The notes: generated from the letters alone by a model not told the origin. Shown: positions 50,804-64,000, counted from the first letter of the stretch. The stretch: 64,000 bases of DNA from Calendula officinalis (GCA_963853835.1 OY970820.1:22251873-22315872); one strand, 5' to 3'. Made by a program: numbers and translations.

Positions 50804-53800
50804 CTAGCTACCAATATTTAGGTACTGCATGCCTATAGCGTGCACATGTTTCTCATGCTTTGGTCCAGCAAGTGGTTTTGTCAACGGGTCTGCGACGTTG
50901 TCATCCGTTGGTATTTTCTTAATTACAATATCACATTCTCTTACATACTCACGTATGCGGTGATATTTCCTGCGTACATGCCTGGTCTTTTGATGCTCTC
51001 TTGGTTCAACAGCTTGCGCTATTGTTCCACTATCATCACAGAATATTTCGATGGGTCTAGAGATAATGGCAATAACTCTAAGATCCTCGATAAATTTCTT
51101 AAGCCACATGGCTTCTTTCCCAGCATCATTTGCGGCAATGTACTCAGCCTCTGTAGTCGAATCTGCTATCGTATCTTGTTTCTGACTCTTCCAAGATATA
51201 GCTCCTCCGTTTAGTGTGAAGACAAATCCCGACTGAGATTTGTAATCGTCTCTGTCGGTTTGGAAGCTTGCATCTGTGTAACCAGCTACACGAAATTCTT
51301 CCAACGAACCTCCAACGACCAAGAACATTTCTTTCGTCCTTCTCAAATACTTGAGAATGTTCTTGACAGCCACCCAATGGGGTTCACAAGGATTTTTTGA
51401 TATCTGCTTGTGAGACTTATGGAGTAAGCAATATCGGGCCTAGTACATAACATGGCATACATGATTGATCCAATTGCCGAAGCATATGGTACCAAACTCA
51501 TCCTAGCAATTTCCTTGCTAGATGTGGGACTCTGAGCTTTGCTCAGTGTAATGCCATGTGTCATTGGAATGATTCCTCTCTTGGAATCACTCATACTGAA
51601 TCTCTTCAGTACTTTGTCAATGTATGTACTTTGACTAAGTCCAATAACCCGCCTAGATCTATCTCTATAGATCTTTATACTCAGTATAAATGCGGCTTCT
51701 CCCAAGTCCTTCATTTGGAAACATTTACCTAACCAGGATTTTACTCCTTGTAATGCTGGTATATCGTTTCCTATAAGCAGTATGTCATCAACATACAAGA
51801 CTAGGAAGATTACTATGCTCCCACTGAATTTTGTATAGACACACGCCTCGAACTCACTCTTGACAAAACCAAATTCTTTGATTCTTTTGTCAAAGTGTAA
51901 GTTCCAACTTCTAGATGCTAGCTTCAATCCATAAATGGATTTTAGCAATTTACATACTTTATTAGGATTCTTTGGATCAGTAAAACCATCCGGTTGTATC
52001 ATGAATATGTCCTCATTCAACTCCCCGTTAAGGAAGGCGGTTTTAACATCCATCTGCCATATCTCATAGTCGTAATATGCTGATATGGCTATAAGAATTC
52101 TAATAGACTTAAGCATGGCGACTGGCGAGTAGGTTTCAGAATAATCCACACCATGTGTTTGCGTGAAACCCTTCGCAACGAGTCGTGCTTTGTAAGTATG
52201 TACTTTCCCATCCATGTCGGTTTTCTTCTTGAAAACCCACTTGCATCCAAAAGCACAAGACTGTGGTGGCAAGTCTGATAACACCCAGACTTGGTTGTCA
52301 TACATGGATTGCATCTCTGCTTGCATAGCCTCGAGCCATCTTTCAGACTCTATGCCATTAGCAGCTTCGCTGTAGGTTAATGGTTCTAGTAGACTTCCAT
52401 CATCTTCATCGATCATGAATCCAAGATACCTATATGGTTCTTGGCGTGGTCTACTGGACCTACACGGATTGCGTGTTTCTTCTTCCTCAACCGGTGGGTC
52501 TGGTTGGGGATCAACAATTCTTTGTTGAACTACTGGTTCGACTGAAGTTGTCGGTGGATCTTCATTCTCTTCAATTTCTTGAAGCTCTATTTCTTTTCTT
52601 GGAGTTTCAGTTCCTAGAAACTTCTACTCCAAGAAGACACCTTTCCGAGCAACAAAAACTTTGTTATCTTCTTGATGATAGAAATAGTATCCTAAGGTTT
52701 CCCTTGGATATCCAACGAAGATACACTTATCTGACTTGGGGTTTAGTTTGTCTGTGAAGTTACGTCTAACGTATGCTTCACAACCCCAAATATTGAGAAA
52801 AGATAATTTAGGTTTTCTCCCCGCCCAGTGCTCGAACGGAGTCTTTTCTACTGACTTGGTCGGAACCCTATTTAGTGTGAATGCTGCAGTCTCGAGTGCA
52901 TGTCCCCAAAATGATAGTGGTAGTGGGGCGCGACACATCATTGAACGTACCATGTCTAACAAGGTGCGATTCCTCCTTTCTGATACGCCATTCATCTGAG
53001 GCGTATACGGAGGTGTGAGTTGTGAAACAATCCCACATTCCTTCAAATGATCGTCGAACTCTTGGCTCAAATATTCGCCTCCTCGGTCAGACCGAAGTGA
53101 CTTAATTTTCTTGCTTAGTTGGTTTTCTACTTCCCTCTAATATTCTTTGAACTTGTCAAAGCTCTCAGACTTTAGTCTCATAAGAAAGACATAACCATAC
53201 CTACTGAAGTCGTCAGTAAAGGTAATGAAGTAGCGGTATCCTCCTCTAGCTTCTGGAGTAAAGGGTCCACACACATCTGTGTGTATAATCCCTAACAACT
53301 CGCCTGCCCTTTCGTTGTAATGATTGAAAGGGTCTTTTGTCATCTTGCCAGATAAACAAGCTTCGCATATAGCATATGATTCCAAATCAAATGGTTCTAG
53401 AATTCCATCATCGTGGAGCTTCTTAATGCGAGTCTCGTTTATATGACCTAAACGACAATGCCAAAGATAAGTTTGATTCAAGTTACTCTTCGATATTTTA
53501 CTTATATGATAAACTCTCGTTCTATGTTATTTAGATTTAACGTGTATAGACCATTATGAGAATTTGCGTTAAAATATAAAATGTCATCTTTTAAACAAGA
53601 AATTGTTTTTCCATAAAACTCATAATAAAAACCACTGTCTATAAGTAAATCAAAAGAAATAAGATTCTTAATAAGTCTAGGAACATAATAACAATCTTTA
53701 AGTTCCAAGACTCTTCCTGAAGGCAACTTGAGAAGATATGTTCCTACGGCTTTAGCTCCAACCTTGGAACCTTTGCCTACTCGTAGTTCAACATCCCCTC

Positions 53801-54693
53801 GTCCTAGCCTCATGTTCTTCTTAAATCCCTGCAAATGATTGCAAATGTGATGACCACATCCGGTATCCAATACCCAGGATTCACTAGAAGTAACGAGACA
53901 ATCAATCATAAAGATACCTGAATCACTGACAAAGTCAGCATCCAACAGCCCCACGTCCGACGTGTGCTCGCAAATATCCTTGCTGCCACAAGTTGGGCAA
54001 CACAAATCAGCAAAGTCATTCAACCAATCATAGAACTCATCCTGCTGAATCTCAGGGAGAGATTCTTCCTCCAGCCTTTGAACATCGCGTATACACAAGA
54101 GATTCTCGTGTAGACCTGCGACACTCAAATCAAAATTCCCGATCATACGTACTACCTTGTCCTGATAGTACTGAGTGAGAGATCCAAACAAGAACAAGAC
54201 TTGTTCATGCTCATTTGATGTGCCAGTAACTAGGGTGAGACAATCTAGTAACCTCCTTATGTTGATAAGGTGGTCACTCAGTGGTTGATCATCTTTCATT
54301 TTCGACGAAATGATTTCTTGCAAAATGAACTGCTTGCTATCTTCAGTAATATCTTTAAACGTCTCCTCAAGATACTGGACAAACTCATAGCATGGTTTCT
54401 TACGTAGATTATCAGTAAGCTCTGATAATGAAATAAGAATAAGAATCGACATAACTTGTGATTCATCTGCCAGATACTGATAATAAGCGTCAAGCTCATC
54501 ATCTTGGGCATCTTGCCCTGGTTGTCCCTTGGGCACCTCGTCTATCACGTACAGTAGATTCTGTGCTTTTAGGTAACTCCTAAAGTGCACTTTTTCAAAC
54601 TTTGTAGTTCGGACCAGTAAGCTTCCATTTTCCAGTGATGAACTTTCGCGATTCGTTTGGTGAGTAAAACGGAATTTCTGACGGTACAGACAT
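50804..54693 (-). pseudogene. Copia B Gag-Pol
   Basis: The gag start is best placed at 54693 (MSVPSEIPFYSPNESRKF). A one-base slip near 54597 leads into the main gag frame (FRSYLKAQNLLYVIDE). Gag lacks a canonical CCHC knuckle and has only CCPTCGSKDICEH. Protease WVLDTGCGHHIC follows, then GAG-pre-integrase LWHCRLGHIN and integrase HTDVCGPF...FTDDFSRYGYVF, DRGGEYLS and QMNGVSERRNRTLLDM. Reverse transcriptase has KWVFKKK, QMDVKTAFLNG and YVDDILLIGN. RNase H has GYTDASFQTDRDD, ISWKS and TEAEYIAA. In-frame stops are at 53137-53139 and 52624-52626, and a frameshift lies near 51390. It is close kin of Copia A in pol, but gag differs. Confidence 0.9.
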
Positions 54694-55204
54694 CTATAAG
54701 AAAAAACAACAAATGGTTAGTAAGATTAGATAAAATAAATAACTTCTAACATTATTACCTTTTAATAATAATAGTTAGACTAGGACCCATATTTCACGCC
54801 CTCAAATGCAAGGGTTGGGCACTTCCCATTAGAGCCACGCTATTTTTTGTAGGTATAGCCATACCGATCGCCTCTAGACTAGAAACGATTCCTAGATCCT
54901 CGGGATATCAAGTTGAACAACAAACTTGTACATGTTTTAATCCCTCTAGTGCATTTTGGGCCGGGACTACTGATTATCACCAAAATAGATCGTACCACCT
55001 AAGATAGTGCGATGCCTTGCGCCGGGACTCCCGATTATCACAAGACCCTACGCACCCTAACACTCGCAATGATTTGAATCCACATCTAAGGTTCTTTTTC
55101 CTTACAATGTGAATATCGTTTAATAAGTGAGGTGTTCCATTAGGTGGGTTGCACTCTGATCTAAGATTTTCAAAAAAAGATTTTCCTTTGTTCGAAAAAG
55201 TTAG

Positions 55205-55465
55205 CCAGTTTTTAATTACTTGGTTTTATAAACTAACTGTATATAAATTCCACCTTTTAATAAGTCTTTTATAAATCTTGGTTTATAAACAAACTGTTTA
55301 CTTTACCATTATTAATTTTAAAACTTAGTTTTCTAAACAAATTGTTTATAATCACCATTATATTAATTTATACCTTGGTTTTCTAAACAAACTGTTTATA
55401 ATTACCATTTTATAACTAAATCTTGGTTTTCTAAACAAACTGTTTATAATCACCACCTTATTATT
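55205..55465. repeat. Tandem repeat in the Copia B leader
   Basis: About four to five copies of a unit of roughly 55-60 bp with the phrase TTGGTTTTCTAAACAAACTG and then TTTATAATCACCA, with increasing divergence to the left. A second leader repeat at about 56360-56690 has three copies of a unit with TTCATAAACTTGAACAATG and CTAGGGTTCTTT. Confidence 0.65.
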
Positions 55466-56091
55466 TCATATTATAATAAATTAACGAAAAATAAATAATA
55501 CTTGCAATTTTGAAAAATTGCCATGCCATAACCCCAAAGACTTGTTTTTGTGTTTTGTTTATTAAAAAAAACTTTGTAAAAATTTCCGAAAAATAAAAAA
55601 AAATCCAAAAAATTTAAAGTAAACACAATATTACTCCTTTTGGGTTATGTCATTCTAATTAAATAAATAAACTGATAATTTAAGTTATCAAACTGATAAT
55701 TATTAAATTACCCATAAACTAGTTTCTTATTTCCTCCTTAATTTCATAATTATCTTGATTTTAAACTAACTGTTTAAAATCATTAGGTTTATTTTAATTG
55801 TTTATTAAACTTTATTGTAATTAATTAGCAAAAATAATAAACTAGTCAAAAATTATTTAAAAGATTTGACTATTAATGATAAAATCTTACATTAGAAACT
55901 TGTAGATTTTATCCCTTATTTAGGATCACATACTTCCCAAAAAAACGTTGGGAAATCTTGGACCAAAAATAAAAGTTTCTTGACCACGAAGTTACCCCTA
56001 ACCGAAACTCGGTGGGTCAGTCTTCGACGGCCACTCGATGGTCGAGCCTTGCTTCGACCGAAACTCGGTTGAGGCGGGTTCGACTATCGTA

Positions 56092-56274
<183 letters not shown>

Positions 56275-56670
56275 GTAATAATTACAATAATAAACAAATA
56301 AAGTGTTAAATTTTATAAACGTAAAATCTAACTTAACCTTTTCTTAATTTTGTCTTAAAACCTTTTTATTCCAATTATTCAAGATCTTTGAATAACATAC
56401 TTGGATTAAAAGTACTAGGTTTTATTTTACTAAACAAAAAAAAGAAACCTAATTCTTTTTATCTTGAAACCTATTCAATCCAATTGTTCATAAACTTGAA
56501 CAATGTTCTTGGATTAAATTTACTAGGGTTCTTTCTAAGATAAAAAAAACTTAAATATAATATACATATATTTTCGAAAATCGGAAATAACAAGAAGGAA
56601 AAAGAAGCCTAATTTCTTTTTATCTAGAACCCTATTCAAACCAACTGTTCATAAACTTGAACAATGCTCT

Positions 56671-57463
56671 TGGCCGAAAATTCTAGGGTTCTTTTCTAGA
56701 AGAAAAGAAACTCAATCGAATCTCACTGACACTAGTAGAAAGCTCTGATACCACTGTAGGAAAACCTTGTAGTATTCACATGGCGGAACTTGAATACCAC
56801 ATTACTGGATCTCTACTAGTCAATGAGATCACGAGAAAGAGAACATGATGAACATTACCTTTAGATAGCTAAAGAAGTGATCCACCTCTACTGCACCACC
56901 TGGACACGCTGCAAGACCGCGTTGTACCAACAAAGTATCAAACATGGACTTGTGTGTGTGTGTGTGTGTGTGTGTTGTGTTCGACGAACACCAAAACCGA
57001 AAGACCCCTTGGGGTTCTTTTGCGCTCGGCCGAAAAAGAGGAGGGAGAGGGAAAAACTGTTTAGGGTTTCTCTAAGCAAGTGAATCAACCCCTAAGCCTT
57101 AACCTTAAGTCCTTATTTATAAGGACTTAAGTTACAGTTAAGTCCTTGGAGTTTAATTATGATTAATCTCATAATTAAACTTCCTATTAACACTTTAAAC
57201 CCTTGGACTTTTACTAGTTAATTAATTAACTATTAATTAACTGTCCGTTAAATACTTAACCTAGTATTCAACCATCCTCACAAATAATAATTAAGTTATT
57301 ATCATTTATTCTCTTCTCTATAATTAACTTAACTAGTTAATTATTCGACACAACTTACTTTATTCGGTTGTCCATTATTGGGTGTGTAGTGGTGTGACCC
57401 TTTAGTGTCTTATGACATTGGACACGGTGACACGTGTACTTATTTGTGCACATAAATCCTTCA
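56671..57463 (-). mobile_element. Extended 5' end-repeat of Copia B
   Basis: The canonical LTR is 56755-57463 (709 bp), with the primer-binding site at 56742-56753 and leader continuing to the left. The 56671-56754 part is the piece also present outside the 3' LTR. Confidence 0.85.
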
Positions 57464-57993
57464 CAAAGGATATGTTCTTAGTGTATGGTGGGAAAGACGA
57501 ACTTGTTGTGGAAGGTTATTGTGACGCGAGTTTCCAAACGGATAGAGATGACTCGTGCTCACAAACTGGGTGGGTGTTCTTATTGAACGAAGGAGCTGTC
57601 ACTTGGAAAAGTTCCAACCAGGAGACAGTTGCTGATTCAACTTGCGAATCTGAGTATATTGCTGCCTGTGAGGCATCAAAAGAGGCCACATGGTTGAAGA
57701 ATTTCATTGGTGATCTTGGTGTCGTAACAAGCATCAAGGAACCAATGAAAATCTTCTGCGACAATGAAGGTGCAGTCTCATTGACTAAAGAATCCAAAGA
57801 TCATAGTCGAACCAGGCATATACTCAGAAAGTTTCACTACGTGAGAAAGCGAGTTGAGGAAGGGGACGTGATAGTGACAAGAGTATCGTCGGAAAATAAC
57901 CCGGCTGATCCTTTCACGAAAGCACTAAGTCGTGCCAAGCATGATGCTCATGCGAGGACGATAGGAATTAGATTTCATAGTGACTTATCATAA
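57464..57993 (+). pseudogene. Copia A RNase H, continuation after Copia B
   Basis: The frame KDMFLVYGG, VEGYCDASFQTDRDD, VTWKSSNQETVADSTCESEYIAA, KIFCDNEGAVSLTK and NNPADPFTKALSRAKHD, ending at TAA 57993, is the complete Copia RNase H C-terminus. It has no internal stop. It would follow directly on 49140 if Copia B were removed. Confidence 0.92.
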
Positions 57994-58865
57994 AAGTGTT
58001 ATTCATTTGAAATTTGTAGCGAATATTAAATTGGATGAATTGATGATTTATTTATGGAGATTAAATAATTTGCAAGTGTTCTATCATTCATATAGTATTT
58101 AATTATTCCATTTCAACCTTTTGCATGTTTAGAACCTATTCCAAAGTAACCTAAGAGATTACTTAAACGTCCACGGTTAATCGTTCTTATGGGAATAAGA
58201 ACTGAATTAAGATGTCATGGGAGAGTTAGTAGATTGTTCAAAGGTATGAACATTGCATAGAGATTGTTGCTACTCTCATGAGCATTTAAAAGGTGTATAT
58301 AAATGTTGGACTAACCCACACTCAGAGTATTACCCCATGGACTTTATCATGGGTAATAGTGAGGCAATAATATCGTATGAGTCTTCAAACCAAGATGCAT
58401 TATTCCCTAAATACGATTTCGTGATGCATTGGTCTAACTCCAACGTTATTCGTAACTGGTAGCCATACAGGTTAGTTCCATGTATCATGTGATGACTATG
58501 AAGGAGATGGTGTAGTTAAGGTTTATTCGTTCCCTCTGATCAAAGTGATAAAGGAGATATCCATGAGCCCCCTGTTGATTTGATGTGACACCGAAGTACC
58601 TGCGCAGGTCATGACTAAATTGAGAGTTCAATTATGTAGTCAAATCGTCATCATAAATCTCGAATCAGGAAACATAATCGTAACTAGAGTGATTGACATG
58701 TCCATGTCACTAGTTACATGATATCGCGCAACGAAGGACTTATGATCTCTTATCATAGGACTGTTTCTGATAGTTCAGAGTTCAGCAGCTGCACATGATA
58801 TGCACACTCTAAAGGATACACGAACGCGTACCGTTTATAGTTGATGAGGTGTCCAAGTGGGAGAC
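57994..58865 (+). other. Copia A 3' untranslated interior and polypurine tract
   Basis: No coding frame. It ends with AAGTGGGAGAC (58855-58865), the polypurine tract that primes plus-strand synthesis, directly before the 3' LTR. Confidence 0.8.
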
Positions 58866-59683
58866 TGTTGGAAATAGTGTCCAACACATCAAATAAACCG
58901 GTATTCCGGTTCCGGTATTTTAGAGTCCTATTCGGGTTGCCCTCGAGGAATCAACGAACACGAGAAATAACGTAGTGTTTAATTTATAGTTTAATTAAAT
59001 GGACTATCGGGCTAGACGGGCTTAACTAGTTAATGTGTAATTAACTAGTTATCGGTATCGGGCCAAGTATTAATTAATGGTTTAATTAAAGTACTTGCGA
59101 GCTTAATTAATGGTTTAATTAAAGTGGGCTTGGACCAATTATAGTGTTACCATAATTGTGTTTAGGGAAAGTATATATAGAGGTTAAGGGGTTTAACCTA
59201 ATCATAACTTTCAATACTCCCTCCTTGCCTCTCTCCCCATTCGGCCGAACACCCCATTCGACCGAACACTACCGCCGTCGCCACACCACCGCCGAACCAC
59301 CGTGCCGCCGCCATCGAACGAACCAAAAGGGTTTCCGGGTTCGGGTTTTGGTGATTGTTTCTCAAGGGTACTTTGTACTACCTCGTGGTACATTATCTCG
59401 TTCGTGATCAACCTTGGGTGTGATACGATAGAGGGATTCTTCCTTGAATCCTAGTGCATTGTTTGATTTGGCTCGTACTAGCTCACATGATTTACATAGT
59501 TCTCCTAATCGCGAAGAACAAGTAAGTTATTCGAATTGATCTATTTAATTATATTAAATATCTAGTTGCGTTAGAATTGTAAACCTAACGGTCCAAACAG
59601 TTTTAATCGGGTCAATGTTCTACCAAGTTGTTTTTGATTTCCGCCTTAAATAAGTTGTGACTAGATGCATAGAAAACCCAACA
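58866..59683 (+). mobile_element. 3' LTR of Copia A
   Basis: It runs from TGTTGGAAATAGTG to AACCCAACA, 818 bp, with a TATA box at 59172-59179. It has a short duplication of TTAATTAATGGTTTAATTAAAGT (one part near 59070, one near 59110) that the 5' LTR lacks, and lacks a 12-bp GCCGCC-type piece. Confidence 0.9.
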
Positions 59684-59924
59684 GTAGCTAGATACAAAGC
59701 TCTAAACCCGAACCGCTAATAGAATAACCAAAATAAACCACCCGAGCCTCATTTACTCACGAATTAAATAAACATATAACTAATAACTAAAACGTTTATA
59801 TAACTAATAAAATAAAACTAATTATATAAAACCTAGAAGATCCAGGGCATCACACTAGCGACTTCGGGAACCTTGTATTTAGGAGGTAGGCCATGTGCTT
59901 CATATCACAACAATGCTCATCAGC

Positions 59925-60167
59925 TCATTGAAAGCATTTTCGCTTCCTTAGGTCAGTGTAGCACATAACATACGTATGGTGTTTGATGATATTTCCATCT
60001 TCAAAAATAACATCTTCAGGTACGACTCTAATGAACGACGGTCGAGGAGCTTTGTCAGTTAAATTAAAATTCAGATTTTTCTCTTTTTTGTCTATTTTGC
60101 GGACTTGCTGGGTATGTCCGTTGAATTTAATGTACTCCCTGTATGTGTCACGATAAGCCATACGCAT
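59925..60167 (-). CDS. Unrecognised ORF, 80 residues
   Basis: ATG 60167 to stop 59925. The product is basic and mixed in composition (MRMAYRDTYREYIKFNGHTQ, later PSFIRVVPEDVIFEDG and HHTYVMCYTDLRKRKCF). It looks more protein-like than chance frames here, but I know no family. It may be an exon of a dead gene. A dispersed repeat with GTCCCTATACTTTG phrases lies to its right (about 60530-60700). Confidence 0.25.
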   Translation of the reverse strand: MRMAYRDTYREYIKFNGHTQQVRKIDKKEKNLNFNLTDKAPRPSFIRVVPEDVIFEDGNIIKHHTYVMCYTDLRKRKCFQ

Positions 60168-60817
60168 TCCATTTTAAGAGTTTAAAAAAAAGTTATTACA
60201 AATTTAAAATTTACCTTATTGGTAAAAGATGTGGATCCATTATCCACTAAGTATCCAATTTAATATAGTGAAATGATCATTTTATATTTATATTTACTTT
60301 TAAATATCATTATATTCAAAAGGAGTGAGACACTTTCTGCACTAACTATTCATTTTAATCCATCTTAATGCTCGCTACAATTTTTTTGCCTAAAAAACTA
60401 TTATTTGAATCGAGTATATTTTTGAACATGAAGACAGAATAAAAAAAAGTGTTTGAATTTACATGTATACCGAACATAATGGGGAAAAAATAAATGAACT
60501 TTTTGGTGACAAAATTTTAATTAGAGTAAATTACAGAATTTGTATATGTGGTATATCCGATTCTGCGTTTTTGTCCCTATACTTTGTTTTCGGTTTTGTT
60601 GTCCTTGTAGTTTTTTAGATTCTGGATTTTTGTACATCCGTCCAATTTCTTCCGTTAACTAACGTGAAATACCAAAAAAGTAAGGATATTTTCGTCTTTT
60701 CGATTTTTCCTTTTAATTTTCCTTTTTTTCTCTCCTTCTTTTTTCATTATCTTCCTCTTTCATCTTTTTCCCAAAAAAAAACCTAAAATCAAAGAACACC
60801 AAAGTAGGGCTCGTTCC

Positions 60818-61318
60818 TGTTGGAAAAAGTTGTGATAAAATGATTTTTCACCAATTTTGGACCTATATAATTGTATATATATTTGTTATATATAGTTATT
60901 GGTTGGAAGCTTTGTGTTCTCCTTTGTGAGAGCTACACAACGGTATATAGCGTGTCCAAAGTAGAGTTGTGGTGAATGAGATATCGACTCTCAAAGTAGG
61001 GTGTTTGAAACAAAAAATCTTGGAAGTGGGGGAATTGGGGGAATTGGGGGAATTGGGAGAGTATCCCACATTGGAAAAATGACAAACCATTTGTTGTTTT
61101 ATAAGGTTAGTGTTCTGTCTTGGATTATATCCGGTAGTGTAAAACTATTCGGTTGTTTTACCCTGCGAAATAGACAACAAATCTATTTTAAGGGGATCGC
61201 GAATTTCGCGAGACTCAACCAAAACCTTGTACTTGTTTGTTCTATTTTATATGTTTCAATCTTTTGTAAACGTTTTCGTCAATTTCCCTTATTGTAATTG
61301 TATTTTATTTAATGAAAA
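60818..61318 (+). mobile_element. Probable 5' LTR of Copia element C
   Basis: It begins TGTTGGAAAAAGTTGTG, has TATATATA-rich sequence near 60880 and the phrase TATCCCACATTGGAAAAATG (61063) common in plant Copia LTRs. It is followed by a decayed primer-binding site TGGTATTAGCTCC at about 61320. A (GGGGGAATT)n run of about four units is at 61027-61058. The 3' boundary lacks a clean CA, so it is approximate. Confidence 0.5.
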
Positions 61319-61609
61319 TTGGTATTAGCTCCTACAAACTTAAAATAGTTTTTTCCTCTCTATGCTAATACCGGTTGGAAAATACAAATTTTTTTTCGGA
61401 TTTTGCTCGTTAATAGCATAGATTCGGAAAAAGTGGTGATTGAAACGCTTTATAGAACAAAAAGGTTCAATTGAGTTTTTCGGAAAAAAAAAAATCTAAT
61501 TTTGTTTTGTTTAAATTGTTAAATCAAATTTTTTGGATTTAAAGTTTATTATATGAAGTTTTAAAGTTTGATTTTAAATAACTTGATATATTGTTTAAAA
61601 ACAATTTTG

Positions 61610-63903
61610 GATTTAAAATTATGTTATCAAAATATGGTTATGCCCTTAATGGTATGTTCAAATTAAAATTTAATAAATTTTAAACGAAATTTTAATAAAA
61701 ATGTTACTAATGTCGTTCATTTACTTGAAACGTCAAATGTTTGGCATGGTCGTTTAGGCCTTGTAAATTTTAATTCAATTCGTCGTTTGATTAATTTAAA
61801 TAGCATACCAACATTCCACATTGATTCGAATCACAAATGCAACACGTATGTTGAAGCCAAACTTACGAGAACATCATTTCGATCGGTTGAAAGAAAAAGC
61901 GGAACCACTTGATATGATTCATACGTATGTGTGTGATTTAAAATCAATTCCTACCATGGATGGTAACAAGTACTTCATTACGTTCATTGATGATTGTACT
62001 AAATATTGCTATGTGTACTTACTCAAAAGGAAGGATGAAGCAATTACGAAATTCATTTTGTATAAAAATGAGGTTGAAAACCAACTTAATAAGAAAATCA
62101 AGGTTGTGCGAAGTGATCAAGGAGGTGAATATGTTTCTCCTTTTGCGGAATTATGTTCTCAAAATGGAACAAGACATGAATTCACTGCTCCTTATTCGCC
62201 ACAACAAAATGGTATTGTCGAGCGAAAGAATCGTACCTTGAAAGAGATGGTTAATGCCATGCTTATAAGTTCGGGGTTAAACCATGAAATATGGGGGGAA
62301 GCCGTTTTGTCGGCTAATTATCTTTTAAATAAGATACCACGTAAGGAAAAGGATGAAACACCGTATGAACTTTGGTTTGGAAGAAAACCTTCGTATAAGT
62401 ACTTACGAGTATGGGGGTGTCTTGCTAAGGTAGCCATTCCTCTTCCTAAGACTCAAAAGATTGGGTCTAAAACGGTTGATTGCATATTTATTGGTTATGC
62501 ACATCATAGTAGTGCCTATCGTTTTCTTGTGCATGAATCTAAGATTCCCGGTATACACAAAAATACGATTATGGAATCAAGGAATGTGTCATTCGAATGT
62601 GTTTCCTTGTTTAGACAAAGAACAAGGAAGTTCGTCTACACGTGTTGACGAAGTTGTCCCTGATGAGAGACAACAACAACCTCAATTAGAAGAGGTTGAG
62701 TCTAGAAGAAGTAAAAGGGAAAGGATTGAAAAATCCTTTGGTTCGTACTTTGTCACCTATATGGTAGAAAGTGAACCACGGACCTACCGTGAAGCGGTAA
62801 CTTCTTCAGAAGGACCTCAATGGAAAGAAGCCATCAAAAGCGAGATAGATTCTATCTTACAAAACCATACGTGGGAGCTAGTTGATCTTCCTCCGGGTTG
62901 TAAAACATTAGGCTACCGATGTATTTTTAAGAAAAAGATGAAAGCGGATGGTTCCATTGATAAATATAAAGCGAGATTGGTGATCAAAGGATATAGACAA
63001 CGAGAAGGTCTAGATTACTTTGATACCTACTCACCGGTAACGCGAATAACATCAATTCAGATGATACTTGCGATCGCCTCCATAAGAAATCTAGAGGTTC
63101 ATCAAATGGATGTGAAAACCGCCTTTCTAAATGGTGATTTAGAAGAGGAGATTTATATGGAACAACCAGAAGGCTTTATTGCTCCCGGTCAAGAGGTAAA
63201 AGTATGTAAACTCGTTAAATCATTGTATGGATTGAAACAAGCTCCTAAACAATGGCACCAAAAGTTTGACAATGTCATGCTAGAAAGTGGCTTTAAAATT
63301 AACGAGTGTGACAAATGTGTTTATGTGAAAAACACAAGTCATGGATATGTCATCTTATGTCTTTATGTAGATGATATGCTAATCATTGGAAGCAATGATA
63401 AGATGACTCAATCTACAAAAGATATGTTGAAGTCAAGGTTTGACATGAAAGACATGAGTTTGGCGGATGTCATTCTTGGAATCAAGATTGTATGCACTCA
63501 TGATGGACTTGTATTAACTCAAAAACACTATGTTGATAAAATTCTTGAGAATTTCAGTACGGGAGACACTAACAAAGTTAGTACTCCAATTGACACCTCT
63601 CACCATCTACATAAAAATAGAGGTGAAAGTATGAATCAATTAGAATACTCAAGGATTATTGGTAGTCTAATGTACCTAATGAGTAGTATAAGACCGGATT
63701 TAGCTTATGCGGTGAGTAGGCTAAGTCGGTACACTAGTAATCCAAGTGTCGAACATTGGAAAAGTATTACTAGAGTACCTCGGTACTTGAGGTACACTAG
63801 AAATTATGGATTGCATTATACTAGATAACCCGTTGTAATCGAAGGATACAGTGATGTGAATTGGATATCGCATATAAAGGATTCCAAATCTACAAGTGGT
63901 TAT
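61610..63903 (+). pseudogene. Copia C Pol, gag missing, cut by Gypsy LTR
   Basis: The readable part starts in GAG-pre-integrase (NVWHGRLGLVNFNSIRRL). Integrase motifs FITFIDDCTKYCYVYLL, RSDQGGEYVS and PQQNGIVERKNRTLKEM follow. Reverse transcriptase has CIFKKKMKADGS, HQMDVKTAFLNG, YGLKQAPKQWHQKF, LYVDDMLIIGSN and SIRPDLAYAVSRL. RNase H starts (VIEGYSDVNWISHIKDSKSTSG) and is interrupted at 63903. Defects are a frameshift near 61890, another near 62590 in the integrase-RT linker, and TAA at 63826-63828. No gag or protease is seen in the 300 bp after the leader, so that part was deleted. Copia C belongs to a different Copia lineage from A and B. Confidence 0.85.
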
Positions 63904-64000
63904 TGTAACACCTCAAATTTTCAAAACACATTTAAATATCATTTAATCCAAAAATACATAATATTGTATCATCATCAAATGCCGGTTTTACAAAAACGAA
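63904..64000 (-). mobile_element. Start of another Gypsy-type LTR, cut by window end
   Basis: TGTAACACCTCAAATTTTC begins inside the Copia C RNase H codon series. It resembles the LTR termini at 23790 and 37144, including GCCGGTTTTACAAAAAC where the other LTRs have ACCGGTGTTACAAAAA. Confidence 0.75.

Overview
The window is plant nuclear DNA, almost certainly from a dicot with a large, repeat-rich genome. It is AT-rich and has plant-type introns. It holds only two ordinary host genes, both recognisable by protein and intact in reading frame after splicing. One is an E2 ubiquitin-conjugating enzyme of the mitotic UBC19/UBC20 (UBE2C) type (5876-7304, plus). The other is a THUMP-domain tRNA-modification cofactor of the THUMPD1/Tan1 type (20277-23214, minus). 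A more exact taxon cannot be read safely from the sequence.

The rest is transposable elements in several layers. From 1 to about 4 kb there is the 5' end of a minus-strand Copia element and fragments of Gypsy-type LTRs. From 8463 to 19312 there is one hAT-type element with an 8-bp target duplication. It contains a degenerate RPA-like OB-fold gene piece and was itself hit by a complete 8.0-kb Gypsy element (9356-17322, perfect AGTAG duplication) that codes only for Gag.

From 23790 to 59854 there is a stack of insertions that can be unwound by termini and target duplications. A Gypsy solo LTR was hit by Copia element A (26926-59683). Copia A was then hit by a 14.7-kb Helitron (28419-43131, minus), by two elements inside (TA)n tracts (43238-44764), and by Copia element B (49141-57463, minus, inserted exactly between the reverse transcriptase and RNase H parts of copia A). 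The Helitron carries a Rep-helicase pseudogene and an RPA70-like pseudogene. It was in turn hit by a MULE-like element built of palindromes (34858-36622) and by a Gypsy solo LTR (37144-39376). The right edge (60818-64000) is a decayed Copia element cut by another Gypsy LTR.

The most unusual signal is a repeated design. Four unrelated-looking repeat families here carry dense arrays of short perfect or near-perfect palindromes: AAGCACATGTGCTT, TTTAATCATCGATGATTAAA, CTCGCGCCGCGAG and CTTCGTGGCACGAAG. In one Gypsy family the array abuts the presumed LTR TATA box, and in another element it lies just upstream of the Helitron Rep-helicase start codon. Other notable points are a Copia element whose repeated ends include the primer-binding site and about 70 nt of leader, an apparently duplicated AT-hook-like exon in the Helitron protein, and RPA-like sequence in two different transposon classes.
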